From contig NZ_JBBPBZ010000002.1 in the NCBI RefSeq assembly GCF_038070105.1, forward strand, positions 2,306,001-2,370,000: a stretch of 64,000 bases of DNA, written 5' to 3'. Position 1 is the stretch's first letter. Each line of letters begins with the position of its first letter. Both the position numbers and the translations under genes were made by a program. Origin of the DNA: Methylocystis sp. IM3 (GTDB lineage: Bacteria > Pseudomonadota > Alphaproteobacteria > Rhizobiales > Beijerinckiaceae). The notes under the pieces are model-generated. The model saw only the letters and a list, made by a program, of their open reading frames with translations. It ran no database searches and was not told the origin of the DNA. Shown piece after piece: positions 17,531 to 27,300 of the stretch.

Positions 17531-17731
17531 TTATTTCCACCCATTGCGATGTTTGAGTCCTAACAGCTCGGCGCGCGTGCTTTCGATCATGCTGATCGCT
17601 TGTTCGCGCGAGAGACGCAGCACTTCCGCGTCCTTGTGTAGTTCCTCGATTTCCGCTCTGAGCGAAGTGACAAGCTTCTTGGCCTCGGCAAGCTCCCTGC
17701 GAAGTCCTTCTTCAACTGTCTGATTCTTCAT
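17531..17731 (-). CDS. Small coiled-coil protein
   Basis: 66 residues, almost entirely heptad-like (EEGLRRELAEAKKLVTSLRA, then EIEELHKDAEVLRLSREQAI). Start taken at the ATG 17731; an in-frame ATG at 17758 lacks a ribosome-binding site. Part of the leftward run of small genes after the terminase. Confidence 0.5.
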   Translation of the reverse strand: MKNQTVEEGLRRELAEAKKLVTSLRAEIEELHKDAEVLRLSREQAISMIESTRAELLGLKHRNGWK

Positions 17732-17839
17732 CGCCGCATCCGACTGAGCCCCGCACATTATCTAGCGCGCGGGGCATTCCGCGCGGATTTTATTGTCAGG
17801 TATTTGGTTGAAGTTGCCCCTCACGTGAGCAAGACGCCA

Positions 17840-18049
17840 TTATCGCTCCCGCCCCGTTCCACGCCGCGACTTCCTCGGTCCCGTGACCTTGCCGCCATTG
17901 CGCCCGGCGCTTTCTGCGAGCTTGCGATCCATTGAGAAGGATCGCGATTCCTTCGGAACGCTCTTCCCGCCCTTGCTGGCGATGGCGGCGCGTCGCTCGG
18001 GGCTTATGCACGCAAAGCCGCGTCGCTGTTTTGGTTTCTCCGATTCCAT
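17840..18049 (-). CDS. KGG-repeat (stress/con-10-like) protein
   Basis: 69 residues with two copies of the KGG motif: a first block ISPERRAAIASKGGKSV and a second SAGRNGGKV. This matches the family of Gly/Lys-rich hydrophilic proteins typified by GsiB and con-10, which accumulate under stress. The ATG at 18049 has an AGGATC site upstream. It is an unusual gene to find in a phage-like operon. The C-terminus is basic and may bind nucleic acid. Confidence 0.6.
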   Translation of the reverse strand: MESEKPKQRRGFACISPERRAAIASKGGKSVPKESRSFSMDRKLAESAGRNGGKVTGPRKSRRGTGRER

Positions 18050-18083
18050 GTCATTCGATCCTAGAAAGCGCCCTCTCGCGGAT

Positions 18084-18332
18084 TCAACAAACGGCAATCG
18101 TTGCGGGTTCATCGTCGATTGGCGTTTGTTTTGTGGCGCACAGCATTTCGCGAATATCTTGCGTCACTCGTTTTTCGAATCCTTCGGCAGACTCGCCGGG
18201 CCTTCTTCGCCAAGGAACGCCATCATATTCACAGCACGTAAACTGCGAATGGACGAAGCTTCCTTTCAGCACGGCCGAATCCCTTCGTCGGCGAGTTGCC
18301 CAAAGAAGAATGGCGTGAGCGGTTTCATTCAT
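18084..18332 (-). CDS. Hypothetical small protein
   Basis: 82 residues with an ordered-looking middle (FVHSQFTCCEYDGVPWRRRP) and a helical end. It lies 34 bases before the KGG gene on the same strand, consistent with one transcript. No ribosome-binding site stands out and no family is recognised. Confidence 0.4.
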   Translation of the reverse strand: MNETAHAILLWATRRRRDSAVLKGSFVHSQFTCCEYDGVPWRRRPGESAEGFEKRVTQDIREMLCATKQTPIDDEPATIAVC

Positions 18333-18344
18333 TCACCATGGGGC

Positions 18345-18569
18345 GAGCCCGCGCAAGTGGTGTGTGCGATGCGCGTCCCCCTCGCGCGGGCTCAGACAAG
18401 GCGAGGGGAGATAAACCTCGCATTCGAATTGATCGCCGGGGGAGGAGTCGCGATTTCCCCCGGCGCTTTCCGCCATTCGGGGCGATGCAAAGCGCAGGAG
18501 TGCCGCGGATGGCGAAAGGGAATTGAAGGAGTCGCGAGACGCAACGCATCCAAGAGCGCCCGCGACTCC
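18345..18569. other. Cluster of three long-stem hairpins
   Basis: Between 18332 and 18669 there is no gene. Three inverted repeats follow one another: GAGCCCGCGC (18345-18354) / GCGCGGGCTC (18382-18391), CGCCGGGGGA (18434-18443) / TCCCCCGGCG (18456-18465), and GGAGTCGCG (18528-18536) / CGCGACTCC (18561-18569). All stems are 9-10 bp without mismatch. They could be terminators, a structured RNA, or a packaging or replication site. Confidence 0.6.
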
Positions 18570-18668
18570 CGGCTCGAGCCAAGACCAATGAGGGCGCTGT
18601 TGGTTCCCATGGCCGGGCGCGTCCCGCTCGCGGGAAGAAGGGCAAATCGCAAGCGGGGAGCTTGTTCA

Positions 18669-19481
18669 TTATTCGGCCGTCACTTGTTCTAGTGCCGCGT
18701 CGGTGGCGGAAGCGTCAGAGCGAACGCGAGGCGGAAACAATTCGGTTTTCGTTTCCTCCCCCAACGTTGCATTCGGATCATGGCGCAACGCGCTCCACCA
18801 TTGTTGAACGGCGGCGGCGATTGCATCTTTCTTGTGAGGCGTATTGCGCCGGAAGTAACTGCCCATGATATCTTCTGCGGTCGCCTCCGTGACGACTCTT
18901 GGCATTGTGATTGTGGACGTAGCGCCAGTTCCCCCATAGTAAGGGCCGTCATGGTGCTGAATCGTCTCGGGATTTCGCCGCACTGGGCGCACGGACATGA
19001 AGCCCAATTGCAGGCTCATGTGGCGCACCTCTTGGAGGCGTTCATGGAATTCGACCGCAAGGGTTTCCGCCTCTTGGCAAAAAACAGCCGCCCGTGCTTC
19101 GTCCACGCAAAAATCAGCAAGTTCGGCCGCTTTGCGGGCTTCGACCAATTCGGATTGAAGCACGGTGACTGAATCCGTAACCCCAGCAATCTTTAGGTCG
19201 AGATTATCGCGGCTTATCTTCGCCGCCGCAAAGCCGCTCGGTTCCTCGGTTAGCAGATGGGCGTTCTCTTCGCTTTCAAGCGCCTGCTTTAAAAGGTCGG
19301 CGCGCGCCGTGGCGATTTGCGAATTGAGCGAGTCGAAATCCGCTCGTCTCTCACGCAGCGCCCCCAGCATTTCATTGGCGCGGGCGAGCATGTTTTCGGC
19401 GCTGTGCATAGCGGCGAGCGCCTCGGCGTTGGCTTCGATGGCGGCGGCGAGTTGCTGGCGTGGGTTCTGGTTTGTGCCCAT
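18669..19481 (-). CDS. Hypothetical coiled-coil phage protein
   Basis: 270 residues. The first two thirds are strongly helical coiled coil (for example AIEANAEALAAMHSAENMLA). The C-terminal third has a short ordered part (GPYYGGTGATSTITMPRVV, then EDIMGSYFRRNTPHKKDAIA). A CAGGAG ribosome-binding site lies 8 bases before the ATG. It sits directly after the terminase genes, a place where phages often carry scaffold or head-related genes, but I see no portal or capsid signature. Confidence 0.55.
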   Translation of the reverse strand: MGTNQNPRQQLAAAIEANAEALAAMHSAENMLARANEMLGALRERRADFDSLNSQIATARADLLKQALESEENAHLLTEEPSGFAAAKISRDNLDLKIAGVTDSVTVLQSELVEARKAAELADFCVDEARAAVFCQEAETLAVEFHERLQEVRHMSLQLGFMSVRPVRRNPETIQHHDGPYYGGTGATSTITMPRVVTEATAEDIMGSYFRRNTPHKKDAIAAAVQQWWSALRHDPNATLGEETKTELFPPRVRSDASATDAALEQVTAE

Positions 19482-19545
19482 GGGGGCGACTCCTGTGGCG
19501 GAAGCAATGGTAACAGAACTGTTACCATTGCCCCTCCTTCGTCGA

Positions 19546-20103
19546 TTAGCGATGAATCTGCGCGCTGCGCTCTTTCATGGCGGCGAAGATGCGTTCATTG
19601 CGGGCGATAGCGTCGGCGCGATACGCCTTTTCCTTGGCGGCGTTCTCTTTCGCCAGTCGTGCGGCGTCGCCGGTCGGATTCTTGGCGAGTGATTGCGGTT
19701 CGAAGCGCCCCGCCGTCCTATTTCCCGGCTCATACGAATGCGCGGCGGCTTTCTCCCATTCCGTGCCGCCCATTTGCTTATAGCTCTCCGCGCCCTCTTC
19801 CATGATGCGCGTGCTTTCTTCGCGACGCTGTTCGTTCGTCCACGTCGGGAAATCATGTTCGACCGTCACGCCGTTACCGTCCGTTTCTTTCACGGCGCAA
19901 TGCTTGCTCCCGCCGTTCAAATCGACGATTTCCATTTTTCCTTCGCGGCCCCACAAGAGCGCAATTCCCCGTTTATCGCCTCGAGTGATTGCATCGTTCA
20001 CGCGATTGCAGTCACGCGAATATTGACCGCTGGCGCGGAGTTGAGATTCCAGTTCGAGAGAAGCCGCTTGCAAGGCTTCGATATGTTTGAGGGTATTTGA
20101 CAT
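19546..20103 (-). CDS. Hypothetical phage-type protein
   Basis: 185 residues, hydrophilic, with alternating helical and polar segments and a C-terminal charged helix rich in Ala, Arg and Lys. It starts 29 bases after the large terminase stop with a GAAAGGTCC site, so it is cotranscribed. No conserved motif identified. Confidence 0.5.
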   Translation of the reverse strand: MSNTLKHIEALQAASLELESQLRASGQYSRDCNRVNDAITRGDKRGIALLWGREGKMEIVDLNGGSKHCAVKETDGNGVTVEHDFPTWTNEQRREESTRIMEEGAESYKQMGGTEWEKAAAHSYEPGNRTAGRFEPQSLAKNPTGDAARLAKENAAKEKAYRADAIARNERIFAAMKERSAQIHR

Positions 20104-20132
20104 GGTTGCGGACCTTTCTTGGGATGCTGCGT

Positions 20133-21704
20133 TTACAGGTTGAGAAACCGGTTGGCAGATTCGCCAATCGACGAAGGTTGCTCTTTGAGCGTCGGGATGG
20201 ATGCGGCTTCCGCCTGTTCCCTGCGCGCCTTTCGTTCGGCTTCTTCCCGGATTTGACGTTCTTCAAAATGCGTGGGCTTCACGCCCATGGCGCGCAGATA
20301 TGTGTCGAGCAATACGCCGCCAGCGTCCTCGCGAATGACGGACGCAATGCCAGCAATCACATTGGCGCTGTCGTCGTGGTATGGCCCGTCAGGATGATCA
20401 ACCCTATCGCGACCGCCGAAGCCCGTGCGCCTTTCGAGGTTCACAAGCTCCTGAATCATCTTCTTATCGTCGGGCAAGTCGATCATGCCGGAGTTAATGA
20501 CGCCAAGTAGATTGATATAAAGTTGGCTCTTGTTCTCTTTCACTGGCTCATACGTAACGCCGTTTCGGGACCATAGCTCGCGCACAAGGCCGCTCGCAAA
20601 GTTGTCGCCGAATACGGTCGTCACGCCGTAGGAATGGGCAAGCTGCCATAGCTCGGCGACAACTGCATCAGGGGAGAACTTTGGCGGTATGTTGCGTAGG
20701 CAATCGACGATGCATTTTTCGTCCTGCATATGGCCGATGCAGAAGGCGAAACTATCCGTTCCCGTGCCCGTCGCAGCGTCGGCAAAGGCGGTATATTGGA
20801 CCCCGATTTCCGGCGGGATTTCCTGCAAGCCGGGACAGACGCAGCGCATGACGTTTTCAAGAGAGACGAATGCTGCCCGATCAGAACGCGCTTCCGCCAG
20901 CCACTCGGCGGCGGCTGTAACGGGATCGCGCGCCAGCGCCTTATCTATGACGCTTTGCGGGACGGTTGGATTGAATAGGCGCGTTGCGCCCTTCGCCACG
21001 ATGATGCGAGGGTCGCCGTCCGGCTTGTAATATTTGGTCAGTGCATCGTATTGAAAGCCCCTGCGGCTGTAGGGGCTTCCGATTGTGAATAACTGACCTT
21101 TCGTCGTTACCAATGCGGGGCGAATAGCTTCAACGATTTCAAAGTCGGGATTTGCGCTTTGGTCGTTGCGGAGCATCGCAATTTCGTCGATGCAAGCGAG
21201 CACGACCGACATGCCACGAATGGCGCGGAAGTCGGCGCTGTGAACCTCGATTGACGTATTGTTATTCAGAGTCAGGGTTAGGGCAGTCTCGCCCTCGATC
21301 ATCTTTGCGAGCGTGGGCGACTGGTAGAAGCCTGCGGCGATATAGCGAAAGAGAATCTTCGCTTGTCGTTGGTTCTCCGCGACGATCAGAACGACGCCGC
21401 GCTCGCCAACCGTTAAGCAATCGCGATAATCGCATAAGGCGGAAGCCCATATCGCCAGCGCCGCGACGCCCGACGTTTTACCGGAACGCCTGCCGCCAAT
21501 GATATGGCACTCTTCGGCGCGGGAGGATGGCGCTTCTTCGCGTAGGGTTAGCCGGTTCCAATGTTCGTATTCGGAGTCCGTAAGAGGTTCCCCCTGCGAC
21601 GCCAATAGAACCGCGCGCATGGCTTCGCGGCTCTCGCCGCCCATAAGCGGGGCGAGCAAATGTTCGCTTTCGAGCGCGACGCGGAGCGGGATCGGCGGTC
21701 TCAT
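20133..21704 (-). CDS. Phage terminase large subunit
   Basis: 523 residues with a two-domain terminase layout. ATPase: Walker A GGRRSGKT (70-77), Walker B VVLACIDEIA (167-176). RNase H-like nuclease: FADAATG (from 307), GDNFAS (366-371) and a late acidic motif in GPYHDDSAN (440-448). These provide the metal-binding Asp residues. The enzyme would cut concatemeric DNA and drive it into a procapsid. Its ATG overlaps the stop of the preceding gene (ATGA), which supports that gene as the small subunit. The C-terminus is a charged helix. The gene looks intact. Confidence 0.85.
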   Translation of the reverse strand: MRPPIPLRVALESEHLLAPLMGGESREAMRAVLLASQGEPLTDSEYEHWNRLTLREEAPSSRAEECHIIGGRRSGKTSGVAALAIWASALCDYRDCLTVGERGVVLIVAENQRQAKILFRYIAAGFYQSPTLAKMIEGETALTLTLNNNTSIEVHSADFRAIRGMSVVLACIDEIAMLRNDQSANPDFEIVEAIRPALVTTKGQLFTIGSPYSRRGFQYDALTKYYKPDGDPRIIVAKGATRLFNPTVPQSVIDKALARDPVTAAAEWLAEARSDRAAFVSLENVMRCVCPGLQEIPPEIGVQYTAFADAATGTGTDSFAFCIGHMQDEKCIVDCLRNIPPKFSPDAVVAELWQLAHSYGVTTVFGDNFASGLVRELWSRNGVTYEPVKENKSQLYINLLGVINSGMIDLPDDKKMIQELVNLERRTGFGGRDRVDHPDGPYHDDSANVIAGIASVIREDAGGVLLDTYLRAMGVKPTHFEERQIREEAERKARREQAEAASIPTLKEQPSSIGESANRFLNL

Positions 21705-22219
21705 TCCGCCTCCGCATTGGGCTCAGGAGGGCCGTAGAGCGGCGCGGAGGGGTCCGCCTCTAGGATTGTCGCGGCGCGAGCTTTCGGCGTGTCGGCGAGC
21801 CTCCTAGAGGGCGCGGCGTGCTGGGCGACGATATCACTCAGGCTTGGCGTTATGTCTTTTACCGCTCTGTCTAGGCCAATGGTCTCGGCGATGCGCCGGA
21901 TATGCGAGGACAGGCGGGCGAGCAGGTCAACATCGACCTCGCGTCCGCTGGCGAGGTCCACTTCGAGGCGCTCGGCCTCCACGGTCAATGCCGCGACCCT
22001 GCGAATGAGAGACAGGCGGAGTTCGGACAGGGCGTGGACGCCGCCAGCGTCATCGACATAGGCGCAGACAAGATCGCGGTATCGGCGAGCCCATAGGCTT
22101 CTTCCGTCGATTTCCCCGACGAAGAGAGCGCGCGCGTTGATGCGGCCGGATACACGCGCGTTCGTGACGCGCGAGCGCCCCTTCTTCTTCAAACTTTCTA
22201 ATTGTCCAGCTTGCGGCAT
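21701..22219 (-). CDS. Probable terminase small subunit
   Basis: 172 residues. A basic N-terminus (SLKKKGRSRV) is followed by a helical core (about 50-125) and an Ala/Pro-rich tail. Size, position directly upstream and the 4-base overlap with the large subunit are the main evidence; no clear HTH is seen by eye. Small subunits recognise the packaging start site. Moderate confidence. Confidence 0.6.
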   Translation of the reverse strand: MPQAGQLESLKKKGRSRVTNARVSGRINARALFVGEIDGRSLWARRYRDLVCAYVDDAGGVHALSELRLSLIRRVAALTVEAERLEVDLASGREVDVDLLARLSSHIRRIAETIGLDRAVKDITPSLSDIVAQHAAPSRRLADTPKARAATILEADPSAPLYGPPEPNAEAE

Positions 22220-22394
22220 AGGCAGCTGACTACATGAGAACTATACTATACGCAATGTTATAACGTTACAGATAAAGGCAAGGGGGCGTCCAAGCGTAAC
22301 GTGCGCCCGATCAGGCCCCGCGCCCTAAGCCGCGCGACCTGACTCCCCTGCCATTTGGTCCCCGCCTTGCGTGGGCCAAGGCAGAGGCTACCGG

Positions 22395-22715
22395 CTACTG
22401 AGGACGGCGGTGGACATAACCTAGGTAAAAGGACCGCATGAACACTTCGCCCAAGTTCACGGGGCAGGCTTGATCGTCTAGGCCATTCCCGCCGTCCTCG
22501 TTTGCAAGGAACACGAAGTAGCCGGGGGCCTTCTCACAAGGCGCAAAACAGTCGAACTCATAGGCTTCTTGCATATCCCCATTTATCGAGCGAGCCGCAG
22601 CCTTACAGAGTCGCTCTAGCTTATTGCCATTCGGGGGAGCATCGAGGGTCGCCTCAACATCCGCTATATCGCCGCAGATGCGGTCCGTTTGAGCGTCTAC
22701 GACGATGATACGCAT
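22395..22715 (-). CDS. Hypothetical protein
   Basis: 106 residues from the ATG at 22715 (a TTG at 22736 is also in frame). It has a beta-rich start (MRIIVVDAQTDRICGDIADV) and four further Cys-containing segments (LCKAAAR, FDCFAPCEKAPGYFVFLAN, QACPVN). It lies between the recombinase and terminase genes on the same strand. No family recognised. Confidence 0.5.
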   Translation of the reverse strand: MRIIVVDAQTDRICGDIADVEATLDAPPNGNKLERLCKAAARSINGDMQEAYEFDCFAPCEKAPGYFVFLANEDGGNGLDDQACPVNLGEVFMRSFYLGYVHRRPQ

Positions 22716-22772
22716 GGTCAACGCGCGCTCGCACAAGACACGGCTTGGAGTTTGCCAAAGGTTAACAGGTGG

Positions 22773-23378
22773 TTAAAAGTCGTCAATTGTGGTGGTTACG
22801 GAGGGCCGAGACCAACCTCCCTCCTTTAGGCGTTCTTGGCTAAGCACACGGTAGACGCTCGCAACCCCAATTCCGAGCTGATCGGCGATGTCCTGCTTTG
22901 TTAGGCCCTCGGCGGCGAGGCGGCGAATGTCGGCGGCCTTGGCGCGGGCAGTCGGGGCGCGGCCTTTGTAACGCCCCTCGCCCTTCGCCTTGGCAATTCC
23001 TTCGCGCTGGCGTTCGAGCATAATCTCGCGCTCGAACTGCCCGATAGCGCCGACGACTTGGAGCATGAGCCGCCCGGTCGGGGTCGAAGTGTCGATCCCC
23101 ATGCCGAGAATGCGGAGCGAGACTTTCTTCGCGTTGAGCCGCTCGACAATTTCGAGCAAGTGCCGAACGCTGCGCGCCAGCCGGTCAAGGCGCGTGACGA
23201 CGATCGTATCGCCCTCGCGGGCGAAGTCGATTGCAGCCTCTAATTGCGGGCGAGCACCGACGCTGCTCGTTTGCTCGGCGAAGAGCTTGTCCGCCCCGGC
23301 GACGCGAAGGTCCCGTTCCTGCGCTTCGAGCCCGGCGACTTGTTCCACGGTAGAGGTTCGGGCGTATCCGATCAGCAT
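22773..23378 (-). CDS. Serine recombinase (resolvase/invertase family)
   Basis: 201 residues. The N-terminal catalytic domain starts MLIGYARTSTVEQ with the catalytic Ser in ARTST, followed by DTIVVTRLDRLARS and the dimer helix GRLMLQVVGAIGQFEREIM. The C-terminal DNA-binding HTH is KQDIADQLGIGVASVYRVL. Such enzymes resolve dimers or cointegrates or invert DNA. The ATG at 23378 has an AGGAA site 8 bases upstream, and an in-frame upstream ATG is rejected. It flanks the repeat-rich region at 23.9-24.25 kb, which could hold its site. Confidence 0.88.
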   Translation of the reverse strand: MLIGYARTSTVEQVAGLEAQERDLRVAGADKLFAEQTSSVGARPQLEAAIDFAREGDTIVVTRLDRLARSVRHLLEIVERLNAKKVSLRILGMGIDTSTPTGRLMLQVVGAIGQFEREIMLERQREGIAKAKGEGRYKGRAPTARAKAADIRRLAAEGLTKQDIADQLGIGVASVYRVLSQERLKEGGWSRPSVTTTIDDF

Positions 23379-24397
23379 TGCGTTTCCTATCAATAGGAAC
23401 ATGCACACTGCGATAGTTAGCTATCAAAACTTGAAAATCAATGTGTGTGATAGGTTTTTAGGCGCTCTTGCGCCCCTATCGCATGGGCAAGCTCTATTGA
23501 GAGACATGCGGCGCAAAAGAGGCGGCTCGCCGGAGAGCTAGGCCAACGAGCCGCCAACCGAGCGCGGGCAGTCGGCAGACCCGCAACCGCATCGGTTGGC
23601 TCTATAGGCGCAAGGCGACACGGCGACATTGCGGCGGCGGGCGAGCGCCCGGCCGGGCGGCGAGCGTGCCCCGAGAAAAAATAGGAAGCGACGGCGTGTG
23701 TTTATGCTCGGCAAACCGAGCCCCTACAGCGCCTCGCCGATGCGCCAAACTGGTCGAGAGCTGCTTACCCGCCCCGACCGCTAAAACCGCGCCCACGGGG
23801 CACGGGAAAGGCGAGAAATGCCTTGCGCTGGGTCACCCAAAAACTCTCCGAACGTCGGGTTCCCCATGTCCATACAAGCTAGAACTTGAATTTATACAGC
23901 ACACTGTAACAGCCGCGCCCAAGTAACTCACAAAACCTATGTTTTCTGGGCGTTACAGCAAACGCCGAAAAACGCTTCCAACTTCTTTATGGGAAGTGCA
24001 TATAGACATACAGGCATAGGCGTAAGCATAAACATATCCATCGTAAATCCCCTATGCCCTCTTATCCATCTATGCTGTAACTGCTGTAACTGCTGTAATA
24101 AGGATATAAAAATAAGCGAAAATTGGCGGGCAAATCAGGCGCTTCCGCCAGTCACAGCGCCCCTCTCTCTTTGCTGTTTCGCGGACTTGGCGCTGTAACA
24201 GCCAAAATGCCCAGCAGTTCTGGGCGTTTGCGCTTGATACAGCAAATCGCTAGCGCCAAGACAAAGGCCGAAAGGCGAAACACGAGCGCAGCATTTCGCT
24301 ACCACAAGCGCCGCTATTCTCAACATAAGCTACACTGCTTTTTTTGCGGCTTAGCTTCAAAATATGCTGTTTCCGCCGTCGCGGTCGAGCCTCATGT
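23379..24397. other. 1-kb gene-free region with GCTGTAAC iterons (putative replication origin)
   Basis: No supported gene. The motif GCTGTAA(C) or its complement occurs repeatedly: about 23904 (CTGTAACAG), 23951 (CGTTACAGC), three tandem 9-base copies at 24073-24099 (CTGCTGTAA), 24192 (GCTGTAACAGC, palindromic) and 24238 (ATACAGC). The stretch about 23880-24120 is AT-richer than its surroundings. It lies just downstream of the primase/helicase gene and next to the serine recombinase, the usual place for an origin or resolution site in satellites. Confidence 0.5.
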
Positions 24398-27300
24398 CTA
24401 CCCATCAATACCTCCCGGCAGAGCGTCGGAAAGGTAGAAATTCCCTACAGCTTCCGCTGATCGCGGCTTCCAAACGAGAAACTGAGGCTTCACTTGTTCC
24501 ACGCCTTCATCGTCATATGCCCAGAGTTCCCGCTGATCAGCGCGCCGCCAATATCGTTTGAGCGTGCCGCCACGGGATTGAATGCGGAAGGGTTCGTTCT
24601 CCCATCCAAGTCGTCTCAAAAACGGGCCATATTGCTTCCCATAGACGACCTTTCCGAGCCGATCTTTTAGACAATCAAGAATGGATTCCGGCGGCAGGCA
24701 GACGCCCTTGACCGATTCAAACGGCGAGAGGCACGCGTCCAGCATTTCCTGCCAAGGTTCCGTCAGCAGGTTGGCGTCCTGTTGCACGTTGAACTCGCCT
24801 GCCTGTTCCTCTCGCGTCGGCCAGTAGCGTTCCCCGCTGCGGTAGCGATGATAGGCTTCGGCGAACAACTGCTCGCGATCACGTAGCAGCGCCGGAATAT
24901 CGAATCCCTCGCTCTCAAAGACCCAATCGCGCCTATTGCCCGTAACGTCGCGCAAAGGCTCGTTGTCATTGGTCGTGGAGAAAAAGCAGCATTGGCGCGG
25001 CTGATCGACTTCGCCGCGTCCGAATGGGCGCTGATATTTGTCGATCCGGCGCGTGACGAAAGCGCGGTAATCTTCTAACTCCCCGACCGAAGCGCGTTCC
25101 GACAATTCGACAAGCCAGCGGCCCTTTACATGGAGTCCGAGTTTACGAAGCGCGCCAGCCTCATTGCTGATCTTGGGAAGATTATCAGTGAAGTATTTGT
25201 CTCCCACAAGGGCGCGCCCGGCCTTGCTCTTTTCAAAACCTTGCAAACCCTTGACCGTCAGCACGTAATCCGCCTGACAACCCGGCTCGCTAACGCGGGC
25301 GCACATTTGCATAAGGAACCATGCCCCAATCTTGCGGATATAGGCGCGGTCCCTCTCGGCTTGCTCAGGGTCTTTGGAAACCTTCGCGCCCGCGTAAGTG
25401 AAGAGCCAGTCGTCGAGGCGCGCGACGTCATCCCATACGAGCCCCTGCAACCAGTCACGTATGGGATGATAAGCGTCGAGGCGCGCGGCGTCCTCAATCG
25501 CCTTGCGCGTATTGCTGTCAGAAATCGTCGATAGGCCCTGCGCGTCCGCCTGCAACCAACGCATTGTCTGGGTAATGTCATTCTCTTCGAGCGTGCGCGG
25601 ATACTCGCCGTATGCGTCGCAGCCGGGGATATGCCGAGCAACTTCAACCTCTAGCGTCATTTCGTTGAAGCGAAAGACGCCGCGCATGTCCGGCCGATGC
25701 GTCAGAAGATAGAAAGCGTTGTAGACGTTGCTGATCGGTCCATTTTTACCGAAAACCATGCCAGCGCCCTCGCCGGGTTCTGGGTCTGGTTTTGGCTTGG
25801 GCTTAGGATTTTTCCTGTCATAGGCTTCAAGACGCTTTCTAAGCGTCGTGGCGTCCATATTCCATTGATGCCAGAAGAATTTCCTCTCCTTCGGATCGCC
25901 ACGGTAATTGTCGGACGACTTCGAGAATAGCTCGATAGCTTGATCTTTGAGCGCCGCATATTCCGGGCTCAATTTGTCGAAGCTCTCTGTCTCACGATGC
26001 AGTTTCTCGATCCGCTCGCGGATCATCTGATCGTCGAGTGTGTCCTTGTATCCATGCTCACGCGCAGTCGTGAGGATATATCCAACCGTGGTCGGTCCAT
26101 GTGCGCCGCCACGCGTCGCGTCGAAGCTATCCCATTTGGCTTCGAGAGCGGCGGGGTCGTAATTATCGGCGGTCTGAGACCATTCGTCCCAAAGCTCCAA
26201 TCCAAGGTCGGTCGGCTCTTCGGCGTTCTCCAGCGCCCAATGCAGCGCCATACCGACTTTGAGCCATGTTTCGTAAACGTCGGCGTCGGGAACGAACGTC
26301 AGCGCCTCTTGGAGCTTGCGCCAATCGTCAGAGCAAATGACGGTCTCACGGTCGGGACGCGGCTTTGACGGCTTTGCGAGAGCTTCGAACCATTCGACCG
26401 GCGGCGGCGTGACGAACTCAGCACCATCGAGTCTGACGATGCGCCCGCCCGGAAGCGGATCATGCCTCGCGTCCTCAAAGACCGGCGCAGCCGTATAGAC
26501 GACCGCCTGTGGCTGATAGATCGAAAGATCGACCGGAGCCTTCACATTGGCCAGCCACGCTTTTATCTCAGTAGAGGTTAAGGCGCGATCCATCAGGAAG
26601 AACATGCGGAAGCGCAGTTTTGGCTTGATGCAGTGGCCGCTCGTCGCCTGCGCGATGCAGGCGGCGTTACGCAGGGCGCTTGGCAATTGGGCACGGATAT
26701 GCGCCGCCGCCGCGTTCAAATCCTTAGGATCGGCCCCATCGGGGCAATCAAGCGAGTCCACGTCGAGCGGCAATAGACGCCGGGGAACGTCGCGCAGCGT
26801 TGGCGGATGAACCTCGCCAGTCTTCTTATCCTTGTGTTCTAGTTTGATGCGCCGCATTTTGCTGCGGTCGGTTCCCTCGGCGACAGCGCCAGCGACGAAG
26901 CAGCATCGCGGCTCTTTGTCGAGCAGGCGCAATTCAGCTTCGAGCGCGTCGAGGGAGACAACGTCGATGGTCCGCGCGGAGTAAAGGAACGCGCCGGGCC
27001 TGTTGCCCTTGCCGCCGTAGCTGATCCACTGGCGATCTTTGGTGAATTCCTTGGTTAGAAGCGCCGCCGCCGGAAGGACCGCGCGCAGCACTGTGTAAGA
27101 GTGTGGATGTTCGGTCGGAAGGATAGGATGCGGCTTGCCGTTGACGCCAGCGGTTTGCCCGGCGGGGTCGGGACGCGGCTCTTGTGCTTGCTCTCCGCCA
27201 ACCGCGCCGACCCCGTCGCATGTGTAAGGTCGCGGCGGAACCGCCTTCGCAAACTCCCACGCTTCCCGCCCAACGAACCGGAGAATGACAGCGCCGCCCT

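Noticed and set aside
18325-18669. 114-codon minus-strand frame across the hairpin cluster
   Set aside because: It reads through three perfect inverted repeats, is Arg/Pro/Ala-rich and has no ribosome-binding site. The hairpins explain the sequence better than coding does.
24071-24099. Tandem CTGCTGTAA units as a CRISPR array
   Set aside because: Units are 9 bases and contiguous without spacers, and no cas gene is present. They fit iterons better.
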